NCBI GenBank assembly: GCA_007449985.2 | Contig: VIIQ02000608.1 | Location: 62,001-126,000 of the forward strand | Length of the DNA: 64,000 nt | From: Desmodesmus armatus | Taxonomy: Eukaryota; Chlorophyta; Chlorophyceae; Sphaeropleales; Scenedesmaceae | Direction: 5' to 3' | Shown here: piece by piece, positions 48,323-60,700 of the stretch | Position numbering within the stretch: position 1 is the first letter of the stretch | Layout: the number at the start of each line of letters is the position of its first letter | Program-made: the position numbers and the translations under genes | The notes under the pieces: generated by a model | The model's input: only the letters and a program-made list of their open reading frames with translations | Told to the model about the DNA's origin: nothing | The model's database searches: none

Positions 48323-51300
48323 TTAGTCTAGCTCGTCCAACAGCTCCTCCAGAGTTGGCTGATGCTGCTTCTGGTGCTGCTGCTGCTGTGGCGGCGATGC
48401 AAACACTGACGGGTTCACAGCTGCTGTATCTGTTGACTTGATTGAAGTGGGCCTTGTGCGATGCACTGTGCAGACTGCATCCACAATGTCATAACCTGAG
48501 GATGGGACCTCCTCGATGAGGGGCTTGCTTGGCTGGGGCTTCGTAGCAAGCCGACGGCTGCTGCTACTGCCGCCCCGAGGCAACAGGAGCTGGTCACTCA
48601 CCAAATGCTGGTCTGGCTCCTGCTGCTGTCCTGCTGTAGGCAGCAGCACTCCATGCTGCTGCGCAGGGTCTGCTGGTACCCGTGACGAGCCTGCAGGCTG
48701 CTTCTGCGGGTTGCTGGCGTTGGCGCCCTGCTGCTTGATCGCAGCCGCAAACTGCTGCAGCAGCTGGTCAACAGGGTTAGCTTGCTGACCGCCTGACTGT
48801 ACGACAGTGACACCTGCAGGCTTAACGTGTGAGGGTAGTAGTGTGGGTGCTGCATCTCTCGCCCCTGGTGCTGCAGCCGGCGCCGCCCTGCTATCCTGCT
48901 TCACCACCGCCCTTGCGCAGGCCAGCAGGTCTGGGTTAGGCTGCTGCTGCTGCTGCTCTGTCTCCTGCTTCTGGTCTATCTCCTGCTTCTGCTTTGCAGC
49001 ACGACTTGCCATGTCGCGCGCAATAGCTGCCTCCAACTGAGCTGCAGCAGTGCAGTCAGCCTGGCAACCCGCATGCTGTCTTGCAGCCGTGGCTGCAACC
49101 CGTGCTGCTTGCAGGCTTCCTTGGGCCCTCAGAGCAGTCGCCAACCTGCAAGTCACCACATACGGCAGCACCACATTGCTGTCAAGTCTGACCGCTGATG
49201 CCTGCACATGCACATATTGTATGACGTGCACATGTGGGATGGCGTGCTTGCAGCTGCGCATTTGCGATCGGTGGTGCCACTGCCTTTTGGTATGCATAGC
49301 TGCCGCTGATCAATCCATGATTAGGGCATTGCCAGTGCAAGGCAATGCAGGTTCCTGCCAGGACTGCTGAGCAGCAGCAGTTCAGCGCACCTGAAGTGAG
49401 CCTTGGCATGTGTGGGCACAAGGTCCAAAGCTGCCTTGCAGTCCATCACTGCGGCCTGCAGCAGCTGAGCTCGGGCCTCAGCACTGAAGCTGTCCAGCAT
49501 TAGACCGTCCAGCACACCACCAACCTCACGCCAACGCGCAGGGCTGCTGTCAGCACTGCTGCCCCTGTCTAAAGGGGTGCTTCCTTGCGTTTTGGCTGCT
49601 GCTGCTGCTGCTTGTGCTTCCTTGTACTTTTCTAGGTATGCTGCGGCTCTGTTTGCATGGTATGTTGCACGCCTGGCACCCTCAGAAATCAAGGCTTCAT
49701 GCGGCACTGGGACATCCAGAGCAGCACTGCAGTTCACATCATACAACAGCACAAGGGGGGGCGGGGACGTGCAGAATCGGTGTAAGCAACCATCATGGCC
49801 TTGTCAGGTGGTCCAGGATGCTAGATCAAGCAAACAGCAGACGCACCCATACGCTGCTAAGCTCCTAGGCAGTCACAATGCCCCTGCACAGTGTGGCCCA
49901 GTGTGATCCTGCATGCGGCATGCAGCAAAGCTTCGACAACAACTGTGTCTTGGCTGACCTGTACAGCTGCACGGCTGAGCTCCAGTCGCGCGCTTTGAAC
50001 GCATCATTGCCAGCTGCTTTCAGGCGCTCTGCCTCACTGCCGGGGCTTGCATTGACCTGCGGGCAGTTCAGCACACGGTGGAAGTCTTGACAGGGTGAAC
50101 ATCTTGTCATCACAGGGTGCCTTGCAGCACTGTCTCCAGCATTGCTCCTGTGTGATATCACGGGGACCAGCGTCTGGATCTGAAGCAACAGGTGTCACTG
50201 CTAGTCGTACACGGCCCGTCATACTCTTTAGAACAGTGCCGCAGCAAGCGAGCCGCCACCCAATTGATGCTCACCAGTGTCCTGTCAGCCATGACTCGCA
50301 GCTCTGGCTCGCCCCCACAGTCAACCAGCACAGCTGCTGCGTCACCGCGCTGCGCCGTTAGGCAGGGCGCAGGCCCGTTGCTGCCAAAGTCAGCCAGCAG
50401 ATCTGCTGCCAGCTGGCGCTCCTCCTTCCTGCAGGGTACTCGAGTGGACCAAGCGGCCAGCGCTGACAGCATGCCAGCACTCAGCTGCAGCACACCATCC
50501 TGTGGTGGCAGACACACCATAATCTGCTGGTTACTGCAAACCCACCTGTGGGTCACAGGCATGACTAGGCACGCTATACGAACGTGCCAGCACCTGATGC
50601 TCTGATGAAGGTGAGCGCTGATGAAAGATGTCCAAGCAGGAACATGCTCTGGCTAGAAGCATACCTTGTGAACAGACGACGTTGCTGGGTGACCTGAATG
50701 CACATGGATGCTGTGCGCACCTTGCACCACCACCTCTGCAGCCATTGCAAGTAGAAAGCCATGAACTGCAGTGCCGTGTGCCCCGAGTTGGGAAAGACGT
50801 CCGGGCTCAGCTGCAGCAGGGAGTTCAGCAAGGGCCCTCGATGCAGCAGCATCAACTCCCGCCACAGTGCACTGTCCTTGCCTGCTGCTGGATGGGTAAC
50901 ACTGCCTGCCACCGACGCAGCTGTGCTGCTGCTGCTGCTGCTTACTTCCAAGTGGTCAGTGTTGCTGCTGTTAGCAGTAGTGCCAGTGCTGCTGTCGCTG
51001 CTTGACTGAGCGCTGTTCTGCTGGGTGCTGGCTGGCTTCAGCTGATTGTCGCAAGATGGATTCCAGTTGTACATGGACGGGTGTGTGGCGGATATCAGCA
51101 GCTGCATGGCTTGCGCGGCCAAGATGGGTTCTGGGTGCGACAGCAGGTTCACCAGCTGCCTGCGACAGATGTTTGAAAACATCGCAGGGAGGGGGGTGTC
51201 ACACGGCAGTGATGGCTGCCACATGATGTCCAACATAGAGCGCTGCCCGCCATAGTTCTCACACATACATGCACAGTGTTCATCGCATCGTCAGGCTGTC

Positions 51301-51846
51301 CGTTGCTGAACTCACTTGAGGCCCCCACCCTGGATGAAAACACTCATGCGCTTCCAGCAGCGGCCATGCACTAGCCATAATTGGCGAAGTACCAACACTT
51401 GCACCTTGTTGGCCGGCACAGAGAACTCAAGGGGCTGCTTGGGGTCGCCAACCAACAGCTGGGGATACAGATGGCTCAAGTGGTAGCTGCTGGGGGCAAA
51501 CAGCAGCTGTCGCACCTGTAAACAGAAGGGTGGTGGGCAGGTGAGTCCATGTGTGCTGAATGCTGAGCAATCAAAGACAAATTAACAATTACGTGTTGAA
51601 TGTTGTACCAGTTTCGTAGCAGGAGCACAACAGCCAACTGCAAAAAGACAGATCTGGCGCCAATCTGTCAGCCGTTCTGCATCAGCTTGCCTCAGCGTCA
51701 CTCAAAGACTCCAAGCCCAAGCAACGAGCCACAAGTTCTGCTGGCGGAGACTCAAAGTGCCTCTTGAGCGTGGATGTGATCTGGGTACCATCACAGCTCA
51801 GCAGCTCAGCAGCTGCAGCCAGGAAAACATCCAGCTCTTCTGGCAT
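48323..51846 (-). CDS. Armadillo/TPR-like scaffold protein
   Basis: Seven exons: 51691-51846, 51316-51515, 50721-51159, 50275-50499, 49959-50056, 49391-49726 and 48323-49145, giving 758 residues. The first intron begins GC (GAG|GCAAGC) rather than GT, the only phase-consistent choice. The N-terminal half is helical and armadillo-like: GGGLKQLVNLLSHPEPILAA, then a Ser/Thr-rich insert, then WRELMLLHRGPLLNSLLQLS. Next is a TPR region: EAERLKAAGNDAFKARDWSS, RRATYHANRAAAYLEKYKEA, and AALDLVPTHAKAHFRLATAL. This is the layout of UNC45- or TTC-type co-chaperones, but the repeats are broken by a long Ala/Ser insert and I would not assign a named family. The C-terminal 250 residues are Gln-rich and probably disordered, ending in a conserved-looking acidic helix (PTLEELLDELD). 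It is probably a soluble adaptor. Confidence 0.7.
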
Positions 51847-52350
51847 GACGACAGAACACAACGTGGGAGATATTGCGTGTGTGGGTTGCTTGTGTAAGGC
51901 TAGCTGCTGTCAAAGCCAGGTTGGCATGGACTGCTGCTGTGCTGATGATGAGTGTTCAGTTATTGTGACATGAACCCTCTGATGGACACCTGGATATATC
52001 TCTAGAGTTTATCGAGAACAGCTCCTGGCGGCAACAGCTAAGCTGAGCTTGTAAATTTCTCGGCAATACCCGACTCTGAGTGACACCTCTCACACAGACC
52101 CTTGGAACCCAAACCCCACGCGGGCAAGCAGGCAAGCTTGGGCAGCAATATGATATGTATCTTCCTCAGCATAGCACTGGAAAGATTGTTTCTGTGTGAC
52201 CACCAGCTTATTCGGTGTGACCAACAGCAGGTGGCCCTTATGCGCCTGCTAGCAAAGCTCCATCACCTCAGCAGCACACAGTCATGCATGCAACATCAAG
52301 CGGAGGCACTGTACACAGCTTAGAACAGGAGACAGTCTGGCCCATACTGG
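51847..52350. other. Gene-free stretch upstream of the armadillo/TPR gene
   Basis: No supported gene. It must contain the promoter of the minus-strand gene that starts at 51846. A short plus-strand frame (52102-52323) resembles nothing. Confidence 0.35.
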
Positions 52351-52773
52351 ATGCCAGCATATGAAGCCGGACATGCAGCATATTGTTGGTGTTTTCAAGA
52401 GATGCTTGGCCTGGGGCAGAAGCTGCAATACCAGTACTGTAGCAGTGAGGCAGGCAGGCGCTCACAGCTGGCCGCTGCATTCAGGGGGCTGCCCCACAAG
52501 CAGCATCTTGCGCAGCAGCCAAGCAGGCGGTCCTGCAGCAAGCGGGAGGCATCGCTAGTCAGCACAGCAGCAACAGAAGGAGGCAGTGCTCGGGCGTTTG
52601 CAGCCTGCCGTGCAGCAGGCCACATCTTTGCAGCTGCCAAGTCCAAGGCTCAGTACATCAGCCGCGAGCGTGGTGACAGAGACAGCGCTATGACACTGCA
52701 GCATGTGCTGAGGCTGTCAGCAGCCAGCCGTGGCAGGGGCTTGCGGTCAAGCAGAGGCTACAGCAGCACCTGA
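52351..52773 (+). CDS. Hypothetical ORF, 140 codons
   Basis: This ATG-initiated frame has a basic, Ala/Ser/Arg-rich product, for example AGHIFAAAKSKAQYISRERG and SAASRGRGLRSSRGYSST. It could be the last exon of a plus-strand gene whose upstream exons I cannot see, or chance. No domain is recognised. It lies alone in the gap between the armadillo/TPR and RRM genes. Confidence 0.3.
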   Translation: MPAYEAGHAAYCWCFQEMLGLGQKLQYQYCSSEAGRRSQLAAAFRGLPHKQHLAQQPSRRSCSKREASLVSTAATEGGSARAFAACRAAGHIFAAAKSKAQYISRERGDRDSAMTLQHVLRLSAASRGRGLRSSRGYSST

Positions 52774-53350
52774 CCGCTGAGCACGCACAGCACAGCGCTG
52801 CAGTTGTCAATGGCATGCAGCCCCACCTCGGCCTTGAAGCGCACCTGTAGGGCTTACAAAGTCTACTGCATGCAAGGTTGTGCTGGCACTGCACTGTGCA
52901 GGGAGCTAGCCAGCACGGCCAGTATCATCTGGCCCTGAGTGCCATGGCAGGCCTTGCAGGCCCCTCGACTCTGTAGTGCTAGCAGGGGACACACAGCAGC
53001 TGGGGCTTGCCATCCACCGTGGTGTGGCCAAGGAAGCAGGGTGGGGTGGGGTGGGGGTGGGGGTGGGGTGGTGGGGGTGGGGGGGGGGGCGAAAATACGC
53101 AATCCGACCTCCCGGCCAGCAAAGCACACAACCCAAAAACCGGCATGGGCCATGCAAAAACACAGGTCAAACATGACAGTTTTGTTCTGGAGTACACATC
53201 AGCAACACCGCCTTTGCTGGGTGATCTGCTGTAGGTTTGTGGGATGATAGACAGTCGTGATATCAGAGGCGACGAAGCTTTGTGTGGGAGCTGGAATTGG
53301 CAAACGTGATCTCGGGCCGGTCTCGAAGCAAATGTTTTGGCTACGTTCAG
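52774..53350. other. Gene-free stretch with G-rich tract
   Basis: No gene. A run of GGGGT and GGGTGG units at about 53038-53090 is strongly G-rich on the plus strand and could form G-quadruplexes. It lies 260 bp before the RRM gene start. Confidence 0.5.
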
Positions 53351-56300
53351 ATGGAAGAAGAGGATTTGATAACAACTGGTGAGCGCTGCAGTGGCGAGGC
53401 CCCTCGTGGTGTCAGCAGTGTTCGATGGCTGTGCTTTGCCAACCTGCTGATCGCGCTGTTGGAGAGCGCTTGTTTTAGTGCGCTATCCGTTTGTTCAAAG
53501 AAGTCGTCACGAGGGTCAACGGTGGGGGGTGGAGCTCAGGGGCAGCAGTGTTTTGGTGGATGTGCACCATTGCATTCGTTTGCCCTCGGCATCAGCCTTG
53601 GCATGGCGTGCATCATACTTGGATACTCAGCAGCTGTCCATGCTGCGCCTGCCGTGTCTGTGTTCGCCTGCAGAAGCCCCTGCGTCCAGCACTCAGCAGT
53701 CGCAAGAACAGCCTGGCGCGCGAGCTGGGGCCCATGATCAGGTGAGTTGGCTGTTGACATTGGAACACGGTGCATGGATGGGGGCTGTCTGTGATCCGGG
53801 CCAACCGGTGGTTTCCCGGTCTGCAGTGGTGGGTGAATAAGCTGTGCATGGTGCTGGCTTGCACTGTCCTGCAGGGCCCTGAACACGCTGAGGACACGCA
53901 GCAGGGTCAGGTGCTGGCGCCGGCACAGCATGAGGCTGCTGCCGAGCAAGCACAGACCACCAGCAGCAGTTCTGGTCCCACTGGCGCAGCTGTAGGAACG
54001 GTGGGGCCGCAACACGACATCGGCGCAGCCACAGATGCAGACGCCCCAGCTGCAGCACAGCAGATTGGACAGTTGCAGGCGGAGCTTGCAGCTGTGAGGC
54101 AGTCTCTCGCCACATATGAGAGCACACTGCAGCTGCTCGTGTCCGAGCTTGGCACGCAGCAGGGCTTGCCGGCTGTCCTGCAGCAGCTTCAGCAGCAACG
54201 GCCTCAGCACGCCGGTCTGCAGCAGCAGCAGCAGCAGCTGGCAGGCGTCCCTGCTCTGCAGTCGCAGGCGCAGGCCCCTCACGCTGATTATACCTTATCA
54301 ATGCGCTCTCAGCAGCAGCTTGCAGCCGAAGGAACAGCGCAGCCCGCTGAGCCACACCTGGGTCTGCACACTTTGCCAGGCAGCAGCTCAACTGGCACTG
54401 CAAGCATGCAAGCAGTGGGCACTGCGCCTGCCGGCAGCGCAAGCGAGCAGCACGGCATCTCAGCTGCAGAAGCTGGGAGCCCCCCAGCGGCCAGCAGCAC
54501 AGCAGCTGCGCAGCAGGGCCAGCTGCAGCAGGAGCAGCAGCAGGACCCGCCCGGCCGCCAGCCCTCACTGCAGCATTGGAGCCAGCAGGAGGCTTCGCAG
54601 AGCGGTCAGCACAGCAGCCAGGACCTGACAGCCAGCACTGACGACCCTGCAGAGCTCATGTGGCAGCAGCAGCAGCAGCAGTGGCAGCAGGTGCCATCTG
54701 CACCTCTCTACTCTGACGCAGCTGCTGGCTTTGGCAGCTTGTACCAGCAAACGCCGCTGCCGCCACTGCAGCCGCACCAGCAGATGGGCATCCAGCATTC
54801 AGCACCCGTGCCTATCTCAGGCCAGCTGCGTGCACAGCTGCCAGGTGTGGCCACCACTCCTGCGGTTCAGCTGGGCAGCAGCTTTGGGTCTGCTCTAGGC
54901 CCCTTTGGGACAGCCTTCGCAGCTGGTGAGGACCCCGTCACACTGGGGACAGCTGCTGCGTCTGGTGGCCCCCACTCGCTGGGGGCTCCTGGCAGCCGTA
55001 TGAGTGCCTCTCCTGGGCTGCAGCAGGCGCCGCACCATTCCCACAGTCCACAGCGCGCACTGGACACAGCAGCATCTGCTGGGCCTGCGTTGTCAGACTC
55101 TGGTGGCAGCTTTGACTTCCTGAGGCAGGGCTTCAAAGGGCTGGTAGCTAGGAGGTCTGTGCCTGGGGAGGGGCAGCTGCAGGGCTCGTCTGTGGGTTCG
55201 CTGCAGCCAGGCCAGCGCCCTGCAGGCCTGCAGGTGCCGCTTGCACCTCGAACCGGCAGCAGCAGGCAGGCCGGCAGTGACCCCGGGGGTGCTGCTGCTA
55301 GTCCTGACGCGCCTGACTTCAGCCTACGGTCTGACAGTGGCACGGGCACATCTGTTGCTGCAGCCACTGCAGCTCTGGCCAACAGCTTGAGCCAGTCGCA
55401 GCACTTGTCGTATTCCATGGGGCCTTCAGGGGGGCAGGCCTCACCCTTGGGAGTCGGGTCAGGCCTCACGCTGCCTGTGCTGGCTCAAGGAGCCCAGATG
55501 ATGGGCCTGCTGCCACCCCTACCTGGCAGTACTGCTGGCGGCAGCTCGCGGCAGGGCCAGGGGCCCTCTTCAGCTGGTATGTCTGCTGAGGATGTGGAGG
55601 CAGTGAGTGGGCTGCTCATGCAGGCGTCATCCTCTGCTGTAGGCAGCGGCCCTGTGCAGCAGCCGCTGCCGCCGCCTGGCATCATACACCACCTGCTGAC
55701 AGACACGGCAGGCAGCCTGGACCTTATGAGCAGTTTGTCGCATGGGACAGCGGCAACAGCAGGAGGGTATGGGCTCCCTGGGGGTTCTGCCGCAGCTGCG
55801 GCGGCAGCGGCTGCCGCAGCGAACTTCACAGGAAGCTTTGGCAGTGCCGAGCATAGCATAGGCGGGAGCTTCGGCATGCTGTCTGGCGGTCTCTCCGGCC
55901 AGCTTCCCTTGGGTGGCTCGCTGCATGGGCCAGCAGGTGGGTATGACCGTGGTGAGGATGCAGTCCCTGGCAGCAGCCGCAGCTTGGACCAGTACAGCAC
56001 GCAGCAGTTGGCAGCTCTGCAGGGTCTTGTGCAGCAGCAGGCTTCGACCAGCAGCCAGGATGCGGCCGCAGCTGCTGCTGCTAGTGGCATGGATCCCATG
56101 GCTGTGCTGCAGCAGCTGCAGGCTCAGGCGCTGCTGGCGGCAGCCTCTGCGCAGCACACACCCTCGCAGGAGCTGCTGCCCGGCTTTGCGGCGTCTGCTG
56201 AGCAGCAGCAGATGCTTGCTGCAGCACTGGCCCAGCTGGGTATCAAGGATGCGGCGGCTGCAGCCGCCGCTGCAGCAGCAGCAACAGCTGGCAGAGGGGG

Positions 56301-57712
56301 TAACCCTGGTGTCGCCGCAATGGATCCTGCAGCTGCACTGGCGGCTGCAGCCGCTGCTGCTGCTGCTGCTGGCATGGAGCACAGCCAGGGTGTTGGCGCG
56401 CAGGCGCAACAGCTGGCGCAAATGCAGGCCGCATTGGCGTCTCTGAACTTGCAGGCCCAGGCCCAAGTTGAGCTGCAGGCGCTTCAGCAGGCCCAACTGG
56501 TGCAGCAGCTGCAGCAGCACTACAATGCACAGCAGCTGCTGGTAGCTCAGGCTGCAGCTGCAGCAGCTGCTGCGACAGCAATCAGGCAGGGCGGCAGCAG
56601 CAGCAGCTGGCATGGGGACCGGCGGCTGTCGAACGCCATAGCAGCGGGGAAGTTGCTGGCAGGGCACGGCTCGGGTGGCAGTACTGGCAGCAGCGGTGGC
56701 AGGCGCAGCAGCAGGGGTGGGGATGCGCTGGGGTCTGGCGCGCGAGACTCGCGCAAAGCCAGCAGCACTGGGGAGAGGACTGGCAGGGCTGCAAACGCCC
56801 CTCCAGATTGGCGGCGCGTCTTTGTGGGGAACATTGGGTGGTGGGTTGATGAAGACATGCTGCACAGGGTGTTTGGAGAGTATGGAACCATTTTGGACGC
56901 GCAGGTGAGCGGCACAGCTGCGGACGTTGCAGGACCGTGCGCTGCTTTGCGCTGCTTGGTCAGGAACTTGAGAAACAATGTCAGTGCCTGACAGGCTGTT
57001 CGCTAGTTTTGCGCAAACCCCGCATGTATCGACCATTTGCCAGTTGCATACTCCGGCGTGCCATGCAGCAGTGTGCCGCAGTCTGGTTTCCAGCAGCGCC
57101 TGACGCCCGGGCGCAAGGTGGCACAGCGCAGCGCATCACCATTCAGGTGGGCTGTGCTGAAAACACATCACCTGCTGTATCGCTCCCGCTGTGCAGGTGA
57201 TGTGGAACACCAAGCTGCTGGCCAAGGGCAAGCACGTCAACCGTGAGTTTGCCTTCATCAGCTACAGCAACCCTGACGAAGCTGGGCGTGCCATACGGGG
57301 CATGCATGGGCGCTACATAGAGGGCCTCACCAAGGATCGGGACGGCCTGACTGTGCAGTACGAGGCTCAGGGGGTGGGCAAACCCGCCCCGCAGCAGGGG
57401 TACCCATCTCCGCAGCAGCAGCAGCAGCAGGGTGGTGGCTTTGCGCCACCACCGGCCACGCAGCAGCACTTCCTGCTGCACCAGCTTCAGCAGTCACAGC
57501 AGCAGCAGCAACAAAGTGCGCTACAGATGCTGCTGCAGCAGTCTTCAGATCAGCCAGGAAGTGCGATGCAGTCTGGCGAGGTGCTCCAGCCGCAGCACCA
57601 GTTGCAGCAGCAGCAGCAGCAACAGCAGGGTGCTGGCTCTTCCAGCAGTAGGTTCAGTGCTGCTGGATCGTCTTCGGAGCTGCAACAGAGGCCCCCAGGT
57701 TCCCCACTGTAG
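53351..57712 (+). CDS. Poly-Gln/poly-Ala RNA-binding protein with one RRM
   Basis: Four exons: 53351-53378, 53674-53741, 53875-56904 and 57197-57712, giving 1213 residues, with matching phases. The first three exons are disordered and dominated by Gln, Ala, Ser and Gly. A possible coiled coil is at residues about 94-125 (IGQLQAELAAVRQSLATYES). Two poly-Ala runs lie near residues 680 and 835. One RNA-recognition motif spans about residues 1014-1096, split by the last intron: RRVFVGNIGWWVDEDMLHRV (RNP2 VFVGNI), then NREFAFISYSNPDEAGRAIR (RNP1-like REFAFISY). A Gln-rich tail follows. The layout suggests an mRNA-binding protein prone to condensate formation, but I do not recognise the ortholog. 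The 469-codon frame opposite the third exon is a mirror of its triplet repeats. A possible poly(A) signal TGTAA is at 58617-58621. Confidence 0.8.
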
Positions 57713-60700
57713 ACTTCAAATGGCATGTACTGCCAGCCCTGTAGCTGCGCATGCAGCGCTGCTGGGCTGGCACCTGTGTGGTGTATGTGGCTTGCGTCGT
57801 TTGCACAGCTGCAGCTGTGCAGGTACCCCTGCAGCAGCAGGAGGTGAGCATTACAACCCATCGGCAGGTGGCACTGGCTGCCGTAGCTTGTTGGTTCAAC
57901 AGCTGTGTCCCCGTGTAGCATCCGCCCTTGGCGCTCTGCTTTTCAGGCGTCTGGCTGTGTCAATGGTATACACAGGGTATGGTGCATGCATGCCACTTGC
58001 GCCTGAGGTGTTGTGGCTGCCGCGTGTGCTCATGGGTGGTTGCATCAGCCGGCCTGCTGTTGTTAATCACTGTTGCTCCTTATGTAGTGCCGTGGAGGTT
58101 GCAGCAGTCAGCTGGTGTGGCTGCAGGCAGAGGTGTCTGGTGATACGTTGGGCACTCTGTTGCGTTGCTACGCTCCAGCCTTGGCACTCTGTTGTGTTGC
58201 TATGCTGCTCTAGCCTTGGCAGCTGCTTCTCTTGCGTGTATGGCATGTTGAGCGCCCCCCAGGAGACCTGTCTGGTCATGTGTGCAGCTGCCAGTCACGT
58301 CTATGTTTGCCTTGCCGTACGCTGCCTGATACATGTGACTGTTGTGTGCCGCAGATGCCGTTTGTGTTGCTAGGTGTGCGCGCGTCTGCTGCAAACGCTA
58401 GGCCTGTGCAAATGGGCACAGGCATGCGTTGCCATTGCGCTGTGTGCGGACCGGCACTTGTCCAGCACCTGTGCAAGGTGTGTTTGGCCCGTTTTGACTT
58501 GTGCGTAGCGGCTTGCTGTTGCTTAGGGTTGAGAAGAATTGCTGTACACATTCAGAGATTGCCACAAGAAGTGGGTGCGAGCTGCATCCCTCCTGGGCCG
58601 CATGTGTGTGTGTTTATGTAAGGGTGTGGCCAACAGGCACAGCTGCCTGCTGGCTGGGCATTTGAGCACTGGCACTGCCCCTGCACTGATGCCCTGTGTT
58701 GCTTCTGGTGCTGCGTCTCTACGAGAGAGTGTGTGAGACAGTGGATTACATAATGTCGTGGTGTTTCACCGATTCTCTGCCAACGCATGTTGCATGCTGC
58801 ATGTGCAGCGGCTTGGCTGCATGGCTGCTGTTTGGAGACATCCAGAGTGCCAGTCAGTTTCTGTGACCATTGCCTGGCACCACATCGGCTATGTGCATGG
58901 CACCTCTTTCCCTTCATGTTTGGTGATGTGGCTGTTGCCATTCGCTTGCCGTCAAGATTTCAGATCAACCACTTTGCTGGTCAGAGCTTCCAAATGCCCG
59001 GGCCTTGATTTGCCAGGCCTCTGGGTCGTTGTCGCCTGCATTAGACTAGTTTGACTAGTTCTTGCTTTCAGGCATGAATATTTGACTAGATTTGTTGCAT
59101 AGGTTTGGCATTATTATGCGTGTGCTACTGCAAGCTCAGCAGCTTCTGAGTTGGGTCGCCATTGCCTGCAGCGAAATGTCTTCATTTGAGTGCCGTGTGC
59201 AGCGCCGCCCAGGTGCCCTGCTTGAACCGCTGCCCCAGGTGTACAGCAGGTGTCTTCCTCTTTTCTCTTCTTTCCTGGTGTAGGGCGCTGTGCGTGCAGT
59301 CCCACCTGATTTGTGTGCTGCAGGTCGGCAGCTCGTTAGTCATTGTCGCAAGGCCCAGGGATGTGGAGGTTGAGGAGGGGTGAGCAACCGCTTTCTCCCC
59401 CAGCAGCCCGCCCCTGCAGGAGGCCTGTCCGCGTGTGTGCCAACAGCAGGTGCTTCAGCTTGTGTCCACACCTTGCAGTGGCCAGGTTGTGCCTTTACTT
59501 TGATACCCGAACGATGTTCCGAGGAGCAGGGCGTGGTGGCGTGGGATGACGCTGATGTGGTTCAAGCTGTAGCCAAGTGGCGCAGGGGCTAACATCTGAA
59601 AGGTTCGCCTGCCCTTGTTGATGGAGTGGCTTTGGCAGGTTCGTGCAATGCTAAGCAGGCAACCCGCCGAGCTCTTGTTGCAACCACCAGTATATGGCGC
59701 GTTTGCAGGCGCAGACAGGTGGCGGATGTTCATGACGCGTGAGAGGGTTGGGGTGTTGTGGGGCTTGGAATGACACAGACGGGGCACAATGTGTGTCGCT
59801 GGTGTTGTGCCAGCATGCACAGGGCGCTTTGCGCAAAGCTGGCAGAATGTGCGCTTGTATGGGCATGTATGTGTGCGTGTAGACCTGGAGTCGCTCATGT
59901 CTGTGCTGATGTGGTTGCGCAGCCGCTTGCTGTGTCACTCAAGTGCACTACCCCACGTGTGTCAGGCGTGTGTGACTACCTGTACAACAGCAGCGCAGTG
60001 TGCCGTGCGACCGTGTGGTGTGTGGCAGCTGCTTTCCCCGACTGGTTGGGGGGTGTCCGTGCGTCACTCATGTGGTGTCACACCGGTCACTCAATCTGGC
60101 CCTTGCCTTGCCCTTTGTTCAAACCCTCCGTGCTGAGGAGGCTGCCACTCATGCAGGTTTGCCTCGCGGCACCCTGGTTTCTGTGTCCATCCCTACGTCT
60201 CATCAGCACTGCTGAACATAGGGCCTAGGGGCATGTAGCACTTGCTTCGTCGCCGTGTGTGTGCATGACCACAGGCAGCAGAATGCTCCGGTCCTGTGAC
60301 TGGGCGGGCCCCATCCGGCTGCTGGTGCCAAGTAGATGTCGCCTTTGCCGTAGAGTATTTCATTTTTGCAGTTAAAATCTTGGCGCGTAGGTGCAACGGC
60401 TGACAACAGGTGTGAGGGGGCCTGCAGAGGTGTCTCGCTGCTGGTGAGCATCTCTGGCAGCCGTCACCAAGCGGATTGCGGCAGGGATGCCTGCTATGGC
60501 AACGTAGCAGTGCTGGGGAGGGGTAGCAGTGGCAGGGAATACCCTGCAGGCAGTCATGTGACTGCTGAGATTTGGGGGTTGCGGTGAAGGCTGGGCAAGG
60601 GGTGTGGACCTGTGTTGGACGGCGGCATGCTGCTGCAGCATGTTTGAGGCAGAGGGCTCATCAGGGGGTGGCAGCCAGTGCACTGCGATACCTGCAGGGG

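Noticed and set aside
50158..50274. Continuation of the armadillo/TPR exon to the stop at 50158
   Set aside because: A strong donor (CTG|GTGAGC) at 50274 joins in phase 0 to the TPR exon at 50056, giving a continuous TPR motif.
55627..57036. 469-codon frame antisense to the RRM gene
   Set aside because: It is an expected mirror of CAG/GCN repeats in exon 3; the sense frame has a real RRM joined across a phase-matched intron.
59570..59640. tRNA-like stretch with a good A box (TAGCCAAGTGG)
   Set aside because: The B-box-like GGTTCG is about 12 nt too close and no cloverleaf can be formed.
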